A stretch of 37,135 nucleotides of DNA from Anaerolineales bacterium (GCA_919902735.1 CAKKRM010000221.1:1-37135); one strand, 5' to 3'. Positions 22,869 through 31,364 are shown, numbered from the stretch's first letter. Numbers and translations are program-made. The notes: generated by a model not told the origin, from the letters alone.

Positions 22869-24350
22869 TTGTTCATCAAACCCGCACGAACTCGCTTTGC
22901 CCCCTCGCCAACGGGACATTTGCATCTTGGCGGCGCGCGCACCGCATTGTATGCTTATCTGCTCGCGAAGAAAACGGGCGGCCAATTTATTTTGCGCATC
23001 GAAGACACCGACCTGAAGCGCACCGTCCCTGGCGCGGAGCAGGAGATTATGGACGGTTTGCGCTGGCTTGGGCTTGAATATGACGAAGGCCCCGACGTTG
23101 GCGGAAAATTCGGCCCCTATCGCCAGACCGAACGCCGCGACATCTACCAGCATCATGCAAAGATACTTGTAGAAAAAGGCCATGCCTATCCCTGCTTTTG
23201 CACCCCAGATCGTCTCGAAAAAATGAGACAGGATCAGATGAATCGCAAGGAAAACCCGCATTATGATGGAACCTGTCGTAACCTCGATCCCGATGAAGCT
23301 GCGAAACGAATCGCCAATAGCGAGCCGTACACCATCCGCTTCAAAATGCCGCACGAAGGAGTCACCGTGGCGCACGAACATTTGCGCGGCGACATCACCA
23401 CCGAGAACAAACAGCTCAACGATCAGGTCATACTCAAAACCGATGGGCTGCCAACCTATCATCTCGCCGCCATGGTGGACGATCACGAAATGCAGATCAC
23501 GCACGTTATGCGCGGCTCTGAATGGCTCGGCGCCTTCCCGCTGCATGTCAACATTGTCCGCGCGTTTGGCTGGGACGAGCCCATCTGGATTCATCTTTCT
23601 GTCTTCCTCAAACCAGGCGGCAAGGGCAAAATGAGCAAGCGCGAAACCGCCGCCGCAATGAAGGATGGCTATTCCATTTTCATCAAAGATATGCAGGAAC
23701 TTGGCTTCACCCCCGAAGGCGTTATGAATTGGAGCGCGCTCATGGGCTGGGGCGTCGCCGAAGATGATGTGATGACCGTCAGCCAAATGGTGGACCGCTT
23801 CACCATCGACTCATTGACTCCCTCGCCCGCCGCGATCAACTTCCAAAAGCTGGATCACTTCAACGCGACTCATATCCGCCTCTTTACGACCGAAGACCTG
23901 ACAGCCCGCCTCAAGCCTTATTTCACCCGTGAGGGACTCATCGTCAAAGACGATGTTCTGCTGAAAATGATTCCGCTCATCCGCGAACGCCTCACCACCC
24001 TGGACGATTGCATCTCCTTCGGCGCATTCTTCTTCAAGGAAGATGTGACTCCCAACCCCGAAGATTTGATCGCGAAAGGATTGGACGCGAAGCAATCCGC
24101 GGAAATCGCTCGAAGGGCGTATCAGATTCTGGAAGCGCAACCAGATATCAGTCACGAAAGATGCGAGCCGCCATTGCGGGCCTATGTCGAAGAAAGCGGC
24201 TTGAATGTCAATCAAGTCTTCGGCATTTTGCGCGTCGCCACCACGGGGCAAAAAATCAGCCCGCCGCTGTTTGAGTCAATGGAGATCATTGGGCGCGATG
24301 TGTGCCTGCGCCGCATTCAGAATGCAATTGGGATTTTGGAAAAGTTATAA
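22869..24350 (+). CDS. gltX: Glutamyl-tRNA synthetase
   Basis: Class I aminoacyl-tRNA synthetase that charges tRNA-Glu (possibly also tRNA-Gln in a non-discriminating form). 493 residues. The HIGH-type motif is RFAPSPTGHLHLGGARTALY at residues 8-27, and the KMSKR motif is K254-M-S-K-R258. The stem-contact and anticodon-binding domains continue to residue 490. It starts at TTG 22869, supported by AGGAG 7 bases upstream and by the family start. An M-rich insertion near residue 118 (MRQDQMNRKENPHYDGTCRN) matches the usual Zn/CP region. Confidence 0.97.
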   Translation: MFIKPARTRFAPSPTGHLHLGGARTALYAYLLAKKTGGQFILRIEDTDLKRTVPGAEQEIMDGLRWLGLEYDEGPDVGGKFGPYRQTERRDIYQHHAKILVEKGHAYPCFCTPDRLEKMRQDQMNRKENPHYDGTCRNLDPDEAAKRIANSEPYTIRFKMPHEGVTVAHEHLRGDITTENKQLNDQVILKTDGLPTYHLAAMVDDHEMQITHVMRGSEWLGAFPLHVNIVRAFGWDEPIWIHLSVFLKPGGKGKMSKRETAAAMKDGYSIFIKDMQELGFTPEGVMNWSALMGWGVAEDDVMTVSQMVDRFTIDSLTPSPAAINFQKLDHFNATHIRLFTTEDLTARLKPYFTREGLIVKDDVLLKMIPLIRERLTTLDDCISFGAFFFKEDVTPNPEDLIAKGLDAKQSAEIARRAYQILEAQPDISHERCEPPLRAYVEESGLNVNQVFGILRVATTGQKISPPLFESMEIIGRDVCLRRIQNAIGILEKL

Positions 24351-24385
24351 ATAGAACTTACTCAAGACAGCAGAATTGCCCAACA

Positions 24386-24460
24386 TTTAACGCCAAGACG
24401 CAGAGTCGCAAAGAAAAAGCATTTAATTTAAACGTAGCGTCTTGGCGACTTTGCGTTAAA
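24386..24460. repeat. CGCCAAGACGC palindrome
   Basis: TTTAACGCCAAGACGCAGAG...GCGTCTTGGCG...GCGTTAAA, an imperfect palindrome of a type widely dispersed in bacterial genomes. It lies between gltX and the shared terminator. Confidence 0.7.
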
Positions 24461-24509
24461 AATTCCAGTTGAAAATAAGTCAAAAAATCATTCTGCGTAA
24501 GTCCTAATA

Positions 24510-24548
24510 AAAAAATAAGGTCGCGTTTTCAAACGCGACCTTATTTTT
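24510..24548. terminator. Bidirectional intrinsic terminator between gltX and the cyclase gene
   Basis: Stem AATAAGGTCGCGTTT / AAACGCGACCTTATT (24514-24545), A-run on the left and T-run on the right, so it works on both strands. It abuts the stop codon of the minus-strand cyclase gene. Confidence 0.88.
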
Positions 24549-25182
24549 ACTGCTGTTCCTCTTCCGCATTGGTTTTGTGAATTATTATGAACGAAGGTAT
24601 GCTCAACCCGCCAATGCTCACCTCGATGGGTTTGCCCTGAATTTCCGCTTTTTTAGGGATGAGCTCCATGGCTTCCCTTGTCACCAAAACCTCGCCAGCC
24701 GCGCCGATATCTTCACCCAGTTTGCAGGCGCGGTTGACTGCGTCGCCGAAGATGTCTTTGTTATTAACGATCAGGATTTTTCCATAATCGATACCGATGG
24801 AAACGTGAATATCCAGCTCGTCTGCCGTCAGTAAATTGGTGGCGGCCAGCGCATGTTGAATTGTTGTTGCAGCGCGCACTGCCGCAAGCGGATCGGGCAA
24901 CAATGCAAAACAGTTATCCGCTTCGAATTTGATCAATTTTCCGCCATAGCCTGCCACGATCGGCTCCACGGTCATTTGCATTCTGCGAATCATGGACAGG
25001 TAATGGATAATTCCGTATTTTCGAGTGAGCAGGGAGAATCCAAACATATCCAGCACCAGCACGGTGTTTTCGGTGCCGTATGCGCGCCAGATCGTATCTT
25101 CCAGTTTCTTGCGTTCAACTAGATTTGTCTCCTGCGAATATTTCAAAAGTATTTCCTGAAAATGTTCATCATTTGGCAGCAT
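24547..25182 (-). CDS. Class III nucleotidyl cyclase domain protein
   Basis: 211 residues containing one class III adenylate/guanylate cyclase domain (about residues 38-205) after a short helical N-terminus; no membrane helix or receiver domain. Metal-binding aspartates D45 (VLVLDMFGFS) and D89 (KFEADNCFALL) are present, and K85 fits the adenine-binding lysine. In the NxxxR transition-state motif, N150 is present but the arginine is replaced by K154 (NRACKLGEDIG), so activity may be reduced or the protein may be a sensor. GAAGEVLVTREAM ends the domain. GAGAGGTG precedes the ATG. Its partner is unknown. Confidence 0.85.
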   Translation of the reverse strand: MLPNDEHFQEILLKYSQETNLVERKKLEDTIWRAYGTENTVLVLDMFGFSLLTRKYGIIHYLSMIRRMQMTVEPIVAGYGGKLIKFEADNCFALLPDPLAAVRAATTIQHALAATNLLTADELDIHVSIGIDYGKILIVNNKDIFGDAVNRACKLGEDIGAAGEVLVTREAMELIPKKAEIQGKPIEVSIGGLSIPSFIIIHKTNAEEEQQ

Positions 25183-25209
25183 GGTACACCTCTCGAGTTT
25201 TGATGTATT

Positions 25210-25368
25210 AGACTTTATCGGTAATTAGAAAAAACGTCCCGAAGGCATTGTCCTGAGCCTGTCGAAGGGTTGCCATCAGGCGCTCAAATTACTCGAAATA
25301 AACCTCACCGCACTAGCGCGCGGCGCAAGTGTCGGGACGGTGTTCGTATGTTATTTCCGATAAGGTCT
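25210..25368. mobile_element. MITE-like element A5 with 3-bp target duplication
   Basis: Same ends as 13441-13548 (left 38 bases identical), flanked by ATT (25207-25209, 25369-25371). Two extra segments interrupt the interior: one after GTCCCGAAGG containing TCCTGAGCCTGTCGAAGG, and one before the right GTCGGGACGG, making it 159 bases. Confidence 0.85.
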
Positions 25369-25381
25369 ATTCATTATAACG

Positions 25382-25420
25382 AAAAGGTCACGGAAGTTCC
25401 TTGCTTTTCCGTGACCTTTT
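25382..25420 (-). terminator. Intrinsic terminator after rtcB
   Basis: A 14-bp perfect stem AAAAGGTCACGGAA / TTCCGTGACCTTTT with an 11-base loop, directly after the rtcB stop. The U-tract is mostly within the stem. It is the first clear terminator in the minus-strand operon below the attenuator at 31246. Confidence 0.8.
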
Positions 25421-25421
25421 G

Positions 25422-26843
25422 CTAACTATCGCCTGGCTCATCCGCCATGCGGACAATGCGCGGCGTGAATTTGCCCAGCACATCCACCAACTCATGTTGC
25501 GCGGCAATCACCTCATCAATGGGTTTGTACGCCTGCGGAGATTCATCGATGCCGCCGCCTAGCAGGGTGACTCCGCGTTCTTTGAGATATTCATCCCGCG
25601 CGGATCTGCTGATGGAATTCAACGCGGCTTTGCGGCTCATCAAGCGACCTGCGCCATGTGAGGCGGACGAAAGAGAGTTGCCTACGCCTTTGCCGCGCAC
25701 GAGGTAGCCTGCGTCTCCCATTGAGCCTGGGATGATGCCGAACACGCCTTCGCCTGCGGGAGTGGCTCCCTTGCGATGCACAATCACGCTGCGTCCATCG
25801 GGCAGGGTTTCGCGCCATGCAAAGTTGTGATGATTTTCGACCACCGCCGCTTCCTTCAAGCCAACCGCCGCGGCCACGCGCTTGTGGATGATGTAATGAT
25901 TTGCCGAAGCAAACCTGCCCGCCAGTTCCATCGAGAGCCAATATTCCTGACCGTCTTCCGAATCAAGCGAGAGCCATGCAAGATACCGCACGCTTTTATT
26001 GAGGTCGGGATGTTTCTCCATCGCAAGTTTGCTGAAGCGGTCTGCAATCCTCGCGCCGACTCCGCGTGAACCACTGTGCGAAAGCAATGCGAGATATTCA
26101 CCAGGCTGCAAGCCGAACATAGGCTCTTGCAAACTAAACGAACCCCATTCAACAAAGTGATTGCCCGTGCCGCTTGTGCCAAGTTGATTCATGGCGGTGT
26201 CTTTCAGTGTTTTAAGCTGGCGGGTGGCATACCACGTGTCATCGTCTAATACGGCATGTTGCGCCTTTTTACTACCTGTCCATTTCGATCCCATGCCGAA
26301 GGCGGTCTGCTCCATCAGGGCGTCTTCGAACATGCCCTTCTTTTGCCCAAGCAAAATCGGTGAGACTTCATAAAGAGAGAGTCTCATGCGGCAGGCAATA
26401 TCCACACCCACAGCGTAGGGGATGACGACATTTTCAGTTGCCAGCACGCCGCCGATGGGAAGTCCATAGCCAACATGAGCGTCGGGCATCAACGCGCCAG
26501 TGACGGTGACGGGCAGGCGCATGGCGTTGTCCATTTGCTTGACCGCTTCATCATCGATATTTTCCCGTCCCCAAATTGGGAAGGGGATTGGGCTTTCGAG
26601 CAATGTATCTACCGAAGGTGTATCCGATTGTGTCAATCGAATGCACTCGCGCGCGAGGTCTGCCAGCAATGCGTCGGCGAGGAAATTGCCGGGGTTTTGC
26701 CGAACAGCATCCAGTTGATTAAGAACCGCTTCGCGACTTAATCCCTGGGCTGATAGCTGCGCCGAAATGCTTTTTGCCACGCCGATGATTTTTCCGTCAG
26801 GCCAGTTGTGAAATTTTAAAATCTTTCCTGTGATGATGTCCAT
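25422..26843 (-). CDS. rtcB: RNA ligase RtcB
   Basis: GTP- and Mn2+-dependent RNA ligase joining 2',3'-cyclic-phosphate (or 3'-phosphate) and 5'-OH ends, used in RNA repair. 473 residues from ATG 26843 (MDIITGKILKFHNWPDGKII), preceded by AAAGGGA. Active-site pieces: MPDAHVGYGLPIGG, VGVDIACRMRLSLYE (metal Cys), LGTSGTGNHFVEWG, LLSHSGSRGVGARIADRFS, VENHHNFAWRE, GIIPGSMGDAGYLVRG and SASHGAGRLMSRKAAL with the guanylylated His. It belongs to the bacterial RtcB clade without an adjacent RtcA or archease. It appears to be the last gene of the operon headed by the ABC pair. Confidence 0.95.
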   Translation of the reverse strand: MDIITGKILKFHNWPDGKIIGVAKSISAQLSAQGLSREAVLNQLDAVRQNPGNFLADALLADLARECIRLTQSDTPSVDTLLESPIPFPIWGRENIDDEAVKQMDNAMRLPVTVTGALMPDAHVGYGLPIGGVLATENVVIPYAVGVDIACRMRLSLYEVSPILLGQKKGMFEDALMEQTAFGMGSKWTGSKKAQHAVLDDDTWYATRQLKTLKDTAMNQLGTSGTGNHFVEWGSFSLQEPMFGLQPGEYLALLSHSGSRGVGARIADRFSKLAMEKHPDLNKSVRYLAWLSLDSEDGQEYWLSMELAGRFASANHYIIHKRVAAAVGLKEAAVVENHHNFAWRETLPDGRSVIVHRKGATPAGEGVFGIIPGSMGDAGYLVRGKGVGNSLSSASHGAGRLMSRKAALNSISRSARDEYLKERGVTLLGGGIDESPQAYKPIDEVIAAQHELVDVLGKFTPRIVRMADEPGDS

Positions 26844-26856
26844 TTCTATTCCCTTT

Positions 26857-26937
26857 GACGATGGACGATTGACCATGGACGACCCTGTGCTTGCACTACG
26901 TGTAAGTGAGGTCTGTGGTCAGTCGCCCATCGTCGAT
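26857..26937. repeat. Word-type hairpin E5 (word GACGATGGACGA)
   Basis: It fills the whole gap between the NTF2-like gene and rtcB. Left words GACGATGGACGATTGACC, right words GGTCAGTCGCCCATCGTC. No T-run. Confidence 0.72.
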
Positions 26938-26938
26938 T

Positions 26939-27367
26939 TTATATCGGGTCTGGCGGGTCGCAGGGACCTTCGCAAGTGAGGGTGGTGAAGACTTCGGCTT
27001 GCAAGACCCACTCACCGTTTTGCGCGCGCTGCCATTTGGCGGTGTAACTACCCGAAGCGTGAACCAATGTTTCTTTGGCAGTGTAGCTGCCCTGCCAGTT
27101 GCCAAGTTCTTCGGCGATGCCCCAAACTTCGTTGACGGTGATCTCGCGCGGGGTTCGACGATAGACGGCGGTCGGGTCGGTTTGGAAGAGAGCGGCCCAG
27201 CGTATTTCTTCCTCGTCTGCTCCGTGGAATTGGTCGCTGCGGCCTGTGACCAGATGATAACTCAGCGCAAGCAGCGGACGGATGCGTTTGGCGTTTTTCT
27301 CCGCGATGGCGATGTTGAATACTTCGCGCGCGGAGCGGATTAGTTCGGCTGAGGTGGGTTGAGGCAT
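26939..27367 (-). CDS. NTF2-like (SnoaL/DUF4440-type) protein
   Basis: 142 residues with the cone-shaped NTF2-like pattern: an N-terminal helix pair (SAELIRSAREVFNIAIAEKN), IRPLLALSYHLVTG, a middle strand TVNEVWGIAEELGNWQGSYT, and the final ASGSYTAKWQRAQNGEWVLQ followed by AEVFTTLTC, as in DUF4440 proteins. Such proteins bind small molecules or act in stress pathways; the ligand is unknown. AAGGAAA precedes the ATG. It lies between the ABC exporter genes and rtcB with word-type hairpins on both sides. Confidence 0.82.
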   Translation of the reverse strand: MPQPTSAELIRSAREVFNIAIAEKNAKRIRPLLALSYHLVTGRSDQFHGADEEEIRWAALFQTDPTAVYRRTPREITVNEVWGIAEELGNWQGSYTAKETLVHASGSYTAKWQRAQNGEWVLQAEVFTTLTCEGPCDPPDPI

Positions 27368-27386
27368 GATGTTTTCCTTTTAAGTT

Positions 27387-27454
27387 CGGACGGTAGACCG
27401 TAGACGATGGACAACGGAAATGCTTTGGTGGTCTGTGGTCGGCGGTCTATCGTC
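27387..27454. repeat. Word-type hairpin E6 (word GTAGACCG)
   Basis: It fills the gap between the downstream ABC gene and the NTF2-like gene. Left CGGACGGTAGACCGTAGACG, right GGTCTGTGGTCGGCGGTCTA. Confidence 0.72.
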
Positions 27455-27459
27455 AATAA

Positions 27460-29262
27460 TTATTCTTCCAGCTTCCACAACTCGCGCATTTCCTGGCTGG
27501 TTGTGAGAAGTTCATCGAGCGTGCCTTCGGATTCAACTTTACCGTCATTCAACACGATGATGTGGTCAGCGCGCCGCAAAAGCGGACGGCGATGGGAGAC
27601 GACGAGGCAGGTCATGTTGTGATTGGCAAAGATTCGTTCCCAAAGCTGGCTCTCGGTTTCGACATCCAACGCGCTGGAGAGATCGTCGAAGACGAGGAGT
27701 TCGGGTTCACGGATGAACATGCGCGCCGCCGCGGCTCGCTGTGCCTGCCCGCCAGAGAGTTTGACGCCGCGTGCGCCGACCAGGGTTTCGAGATTGTCGT
27801 CCATTTGCTCGAGGTCACGATCCATCACGGCTAGTTTGGTGGCGCGGTAGATATCATCGTCGCTGCGGACTAATCCAAGAAGGATGTTGTTTCGCAGGGT
27901 GTTGCTGAACAGGCGCGGGACTTGAGCGGTGTAGGCACAGCGCGGAGGGACGAGGAAATCGCCTGGTGCGTGTATCGTGGTTCCGTTCCATTTTATTTCG
28001 CCAGATTGCATCGGCAGTAATCCAAGCAATGTTCGCAGCAGGGTTGTTTTGCCAGAACCGATGCGGCCTGTGACCACTGTCAGCGTGTTGCGTTTCAAGT
28101 GGACGTTGATGCCTTCGACGCCGCGCCGAAGGTGGTCTGAATCAGGGTAGTGAAATGTCAGGTTTTTTGCAACCAGCTCGTTCAGTCGGTCTGAGGCGGT
28201 TTTCGTCGGGTAGATGACTTTGGGCAGCGGCCCGGTCAAATCCACCTGGCTGTGTTCGACGAGCGCGTTCAACGGAGCATTTTCCATGAGGTGATACATG
28301 CGTTGAACGGAGACATCGAGCTGCTTGTAGCGCGCAGCGAGCATTCCGCCAAAGGTGGTGAGATCGCCCATGCTTTGCAGGAGATAAACGAAGAGCGAAA
28401 AATCACCGAGGGTGAAATTGCCCGTGCGCATGGACTGACCGACAAGCACGAGAATGACGCCCGTGCCCAGCGTGGATGTGTTGCGATAGATCGAACCGAG
28501 TACCTCGTCAAAAAGTTTTTCGCGAATGGTTAAGATGCGGCGCTCATCGTTGAGTTTGTGAAAGTAGCCGATAACATTTTTTTCAGCAGTGGCAACTTTG
28601 ACGGCCTGCACCGCTCCGAAGAACTCACCGATGAAGCCCGTCACTTTGCCGCCAGCCTGACGCGATGCGCGGCGGTAATGCTCGATGCGGCTCGTTGCAA
28701 GATTGGCTACGATGCCGACGATCACCAAAGGAATAAGCGCCATCACTGTCACCGAGGGGCTGATCTGCGCCATCAAGATAATCGCTGCGGCGATGATGAT
28801 AAGCCCGACCATGATGTCATTGATCAAAATAACGAAGAGCGGAATTTCATCCACATCCTTTTTGAAGCGGCTGACGGCTTCGCCTGCTGAATCGGGGAGT
28901 TGCGATGCGCCTGGACGGCGCAAAATATATTTCAAAAGATTCTTGCGCAGCAGAGTGTTCATGTCTGCGAAGATGGGTACGTCGGCATAATAAAATCCGT
29001 AGCTTGCGACCACGCGCCCAATCCATGTGGCGGCTAAAAATGCGACGATGGCCCAGATGCCAAAAGTCAACTGCGCTTCGCCTGTGACCATATCGAAGAA
29101 GGCTTTGATGATGAGCGCGGGCGCGACCTGCCAGCAAAAGCGGATGAGGGCGACGCTGATTAAATCTATGAGCCATAGACCCGTGCGAAAGCGAATCATT
29201 TCCCAGATGACTTTCCATGCAGGGAGTGCGGGTATTTTTTGTGTGAAGGTTGATTCTGTCAT
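27460..29262 (-). CDS. ABC exporter half-transporter, degenerate-site subunit
   Basis: Fused membrane domain (six helices, residues about 25-320) and ATPase domain, 600 residues, type IV (exporter) fold. Walker [10 protein letters not shown] near residue 399, canonical signature LSGGQ near 500, H-loop in VVSHRR. In Walker B the catalytic glutamate is replaced by aspartate ([12 protein letters not shown]). The partner encoded just upstream has the opposite pattern, as in heterodimeric exporters such as BmrC/BmrD or TM287/288. ATG 29262 has AAGGAA just upstream; the in-frame ATG at 29304 lies inside a repeat. Substrate unknown; multidrug or lipid export is the usual role. Confidence 0.92.
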   Translation of the reverse strand: MTESTFTQKIPALPAWKVIWEMIRFRTGLWLIDLISVALIRFCWQVAPALIIKAFFDMVTGEAQLTFGIWAIVAFLAATWIGRVVASYGFYYADVPIFADMNTLLRKNLLKYILRRPGASQLPDSAGEAVSRFKKDVDEIPLFVILINDIMVGLIIIAAAIILMAQISPSVTVMALIPLVIVGIVANLATSRIEHYRRASRQAGGKVTGFIGEFFGAVQAVKVATAEKNVIGYFHKLNDERRILTIREKLFDEVLGSIYRNTSTLGTGVILVLVGQSMRTGNFTLGDFSLFVYLLQSMGDLTTFGGMLAARYKQLDVSVQRMYHLMENAPLNALVEHSQVDLTGPLPKVIYPTKTASDRLNELVAKNLTFHYPDSDHLRRGVEGINVHLKRNTLTVVTGRIGSGKTTLLRTLLGLLPMQSGEIKWNGTTIHAPGDFLVPPRCAYTAQVPRLFSNTLRNNILLGLVRSDDDIYRATKLAVMDRDLEQMDDNLETLVGARGVKLSGGQAQRAAAARMFIREPELLVFDDLSSALDVETESQLWERIFANHNMTCLVVSHRRPLLRRADHIIVLNDGKVESEGTLDELLTTSQEMRELWKLEE

Positions 29263-29278
29263 GATAAATTCCTTTTTC

Positions 29279-29351
29279 AACCACAAAGGGTCACGAAGGT
29301 GCATAAAGGTTTTAAGGTTTTCCTTCGTGACCCTTTGTCTCCTTTGTGGTT
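29279..29351. repeat. AACCACAAAGG palindrome between the ABC genes
   Basis: AACCACAAAGGGTCACGAAGG and CCTTCGTGACCCTTTGT...CCTTTGTGGTT form an imperfect palindrome filling the 98-base gap. Widely dispersed type. No T-run after the stem on the minus strand, so read-through is expected. Confidence 0.75.
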
Positions 29352-29360
29352 AAATATTTT

Positions 29361-31112
29361 TTACGCCAATACTTCTTCCATTCCAGTTTGCAGCAGTTGA
29401 TAAAAACGCGAGGATGGGTCTGCGGCTAATTGTTTGCGCTCGCCGTATTCGCTGGTCTGGCCTTTTTCCAGGATCATGATCTCATCTGCGCGATGGACTG
29501 TATCCAGACGATGCGCAATGATGATGGCAGTTCGGTTTTTCAGTAATTTATCTATCGCGCGCTCAAGTTTCTGCTCCGTGGCTGGGTCAAGGCGCGAGGA
29601 AGCTTCATCGAGAATCACCAGGCCTGGATTTCGCAGGAAGACTCGTGTGAACGCCAGAAGTTGCGCCTCACCCGCGGACAGGGAGCGGGAGCCTGTGTCG
29701 AGTTCAGTGTCCAAGCCTTTGGGTTGACTCCGCATCCAATCGCCGAGTTCCAGTTCTTCGAGGGTCGCGATGATTTTTTCATCAGGTATCGAACGGTCAA
29801 AGAAGGTCAGGTTGTCGCGGATGCTGGCACGGAATAGTTGAACATCCTGCGTGACGATGGCAATGTTGCGCCGCAATGTTTCAAGATGCGCTTCACGCAA
29901 ATCTGAGTCGTTGATTTTTATACTGCCAGATTTCACATCGTACAGGCGGAATATCAAACGTCCGAGGGTGGTTTTGCCGCTGCCCGTGCGGCCGAGCAGC
30001 CCAAGGATGGAACCAGGCTTCAGGTCAAAGGAAAGATCCCTGAGAACTGAGTCTGCTCCGTTGTAGGAAAAAGATACATCTTCAAACCTCAACGCCAGCC
30101 CCTTCGGGTGGGATGGAATCTCTACACCAGCGCCATTGACCACTTCCACTTTGAAGTTGCGGAATTCGGTCAAGCGCTCGACACATGCTCCTATCGTTTG
30201 AAAACTTTCGATCTCGTGCGTCATTGCCCAGAAGGGTTCTTCGAGCAGGTTGATGTAATGCACGAACAAATATACTGTGCCGACAGTAATCAAGCCAGCC
30301 GAGAACAGCCAATATCCGCTAACGATGGCGAGCAGATTGCCTGCGGTGAGAGCAAACCCCATTGCGTTTTCGATGATCCAGCGTTTGAATTGCGCCTTGC
30401 GGTTGTGACCGAGGATGGCGCTTTGATGGCGGAACAACTCGCGGATGGAAAAGTCCACTGCGCCGCTGGAGCGGATATCTTCCGTGCCAGAGAGCTGTTC
30501 TTCAATGAAACCATATAAATTCGCTTCCGCTTCGCGCCGCGCCTTTTGGTGAGGGACGGCGATATCTTTCAAGCGGCCAAGAATGATGATGGTGAGCGCT
30601 GAATAAACGCTGAATGCCAATCCCGCGCGCCAGTCTTCGATGAACAAAGCAACGAGAATGCCAACGAGCAAGAGTCCATTTGCAATGAGGTTCAAAGCAA
30701 ATTGAGAGAAGAAAGTTGCCAGTTCCGTTACGTCACCGTCGATGCGTTCGATCAATTCACCTGGCGTGTGGTCATTGTGGAATTTCATATCCAGGTGAAG
30801 CGCGTGTTCTGCCAGTTCGGCGCGCAGATCGTTGGTGGCCGTCCATGCCACATTTTCGCCAAGATAGGTTACGCTGACTGCAACAACCTGCTGGATTAAA
30901 GCAATGCCGATGAATGCAATTGCCGTCCATGTGAGGGTTTGCAGCGTTTCACCAGCCAATGCTGAGTCAATAAACCTCCGCATGATCTGTGGGGCAAAAA
31001 TGCGCAAGCCGATGCTGCCAAATAACATGGCGGCCAGCAGCACAAACCGTCCCTTTTGCGGGCGGATGTGTTCGGAGAGCAGGTTCCAGTAGGATTTGAA
31101 TGATAGGTTCAT
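29361..31112 (-). CDS. ABC exporter half-transporter, consensus-site subunit
   Basis: Fused six-helix membrane domain and ATPase domain, 583 residues. Walker A GRTGSGKTT near residue 372, Walker B VILDEASSRLD with the catalytic glutamate near 498, H-loop in IIIAHRLDTV. Its signature is LSAGE instead of LSGGQ (near 475), complementing the degenerate Walker B of the downstream partner. Start ATG 31112 (MNLSFKSYWNLL). A longer in-frame version to 31238 adds 42 residues (HCEERSCSSRRSNP...), which are translation of a dispersed repeat and are rejected. Expression is probably controlled by the attenuator at 31246-31364. Confidence 0.93.
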   Translation of the reverse strand: MNLSFKSYWNLLSEHIRPQKGRFVLLAAMLFGSIGLRIFAPQIMRRFIDSALAGETLQTLTWTAIAFIGIALIQQVVAVSVTYLGENVAWTATNDLRAELAEHALHLDMKFHNDHTPGELIERIDGDVTELATFFSQFALNLIANGLLLVGILVALFIEDWRAGLAFSVYSALTIIILGRLKDIAVPHQKARREAEANLYGFIEEQLSGTEDIRSSGAVDFSIRELFRHQSAILGHNRKAQFKRWIIENAMGFALTAGNLLAIVSGYWLFSAGLITVGTVYLFVHYINLLEEPFWAMTHEIESFQTIGACVERLTEFRNFKVEVVNGAGVEIPSHPKGLALRFEDVSFSYNGADSVLRDLSFDLKPGSILGLLGRTGSGKTTLGRLIFRLYDVKSGSIKINDSDLREAHLETLRRNIAIVTQDVQLFRASIRDNLTFFDRSIPDEKIIATLEELELGDWMRSQPKGLDTELDTGSRSLSAGEAQLLAFTRVFLRNPGLVILDEASSRLDPATEQKLERAIDKLLKNRTAIIIAHRLDTVHRADEIMILEKGQTSEYGERKQLAADPSSRFYQLLQTGMEEVLA

Positions 31113-31132
31113 GATGTTTTCTCGTTGGTTAT

Positions 31133-31228
31133 GTCGTTGCGAGGGCGGTGCTTTTCCGCTCGAAGCAATCTCCTCGTCGAATTGAGGATTGCTTCGTCGC
31201 GAAGAACAAGAACGCTCCTCGCAATGAC
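31133..31228. repeat. GTCATTGCGAG-type palindromic repeat C2
   Basis: GTCGTTGCGAG...CTCGCAATGAC with internal GAAGCAATCTCCTC / GAGGATTGCTTCG arms. It lies in the 5' untranslated region between the attenuator and the first ABC gene. Confidence 0.85.
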
Positions 31229-31238
31229 GGAAACACAA

Positions 31239-31273
31239 ATAAAAAAGCCACGGCGCTAAAGTGCGCCGTGGCT
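31239..31273 (-). terminator. Attenuator: intrinsic terminator upstream of the ABC operon
   Basis: A perfect 11-bp stem AGCCACGGCGC / GCGCCGTGGCT (31246-31273) with a 6-base loop and a T-run on the minus strand. The loop and 5' arm (minus strand GGCGCACTTT, 31267-31258) can instead pair over 10 bp, one G-U included, with GAAGTGCGCC at 31318-31309, which lies within the leader ORF. The two structures exclude each other. Confidence 0.8.
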
Positions 31274-31295
31274 AAAAAGACACAGGAACAGGCCG

Positions 31296-31364
31296 TTAAC
31301 GGTCTACGGGCGCACTTCGAGAAGGGATAAATTTTCGCAGAAATATCACTTTACGTTTGGTCAT
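31296..31364 (-). CDS. Leader peptide of the ABC/rtcB operon (22 residues)
   Basis: Short ORF starting at ATG 31364 with AAGGAG 10 bases upstream and stopping at TAA 31296-31298. The peptide begins MTKRKVIFLRKFIPSR and is strongly basic, with no known function. Codons 16-19 contain the sequence that can pair with the terminator arm downstream. A ribosome at the stop codon would cover part of that sequence and let the terminator form; a ribosome stalled in the first dozen codons would leave it free to build the antiterminator. This is the layout of antibiotic-induced leaders such as the one preceding bmrCD. The coding call rests on the ribosome binding site, position and structure, not on homology. 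Confidence 0.65.
   Translation of the reverse strand: MTKRKVIFLRKFIPSRSAPVDR

Noticed and set aside
22848-23786. 312-codon minus-strand frame opposite gltX
   Set aside because: Shadow of gltX; low-complexity His/Ala/Phe composition and no recognisable motif.
29263-29304. Longer start of the downstream ABC gene
   Set aside because: The added residues lie in the AACCACAAAGG palindrome and before the AAGGAA ribosome binding site of ATG 29262.
31113-31238. N-terminal extension of the upstream ABC protein (HCEERSCSSRRSNP...)
   Set aside because: It is translation of the dispersed GTCATTGCGAG palindrome; the family start MNLSFKSYW at 31112 fits better.
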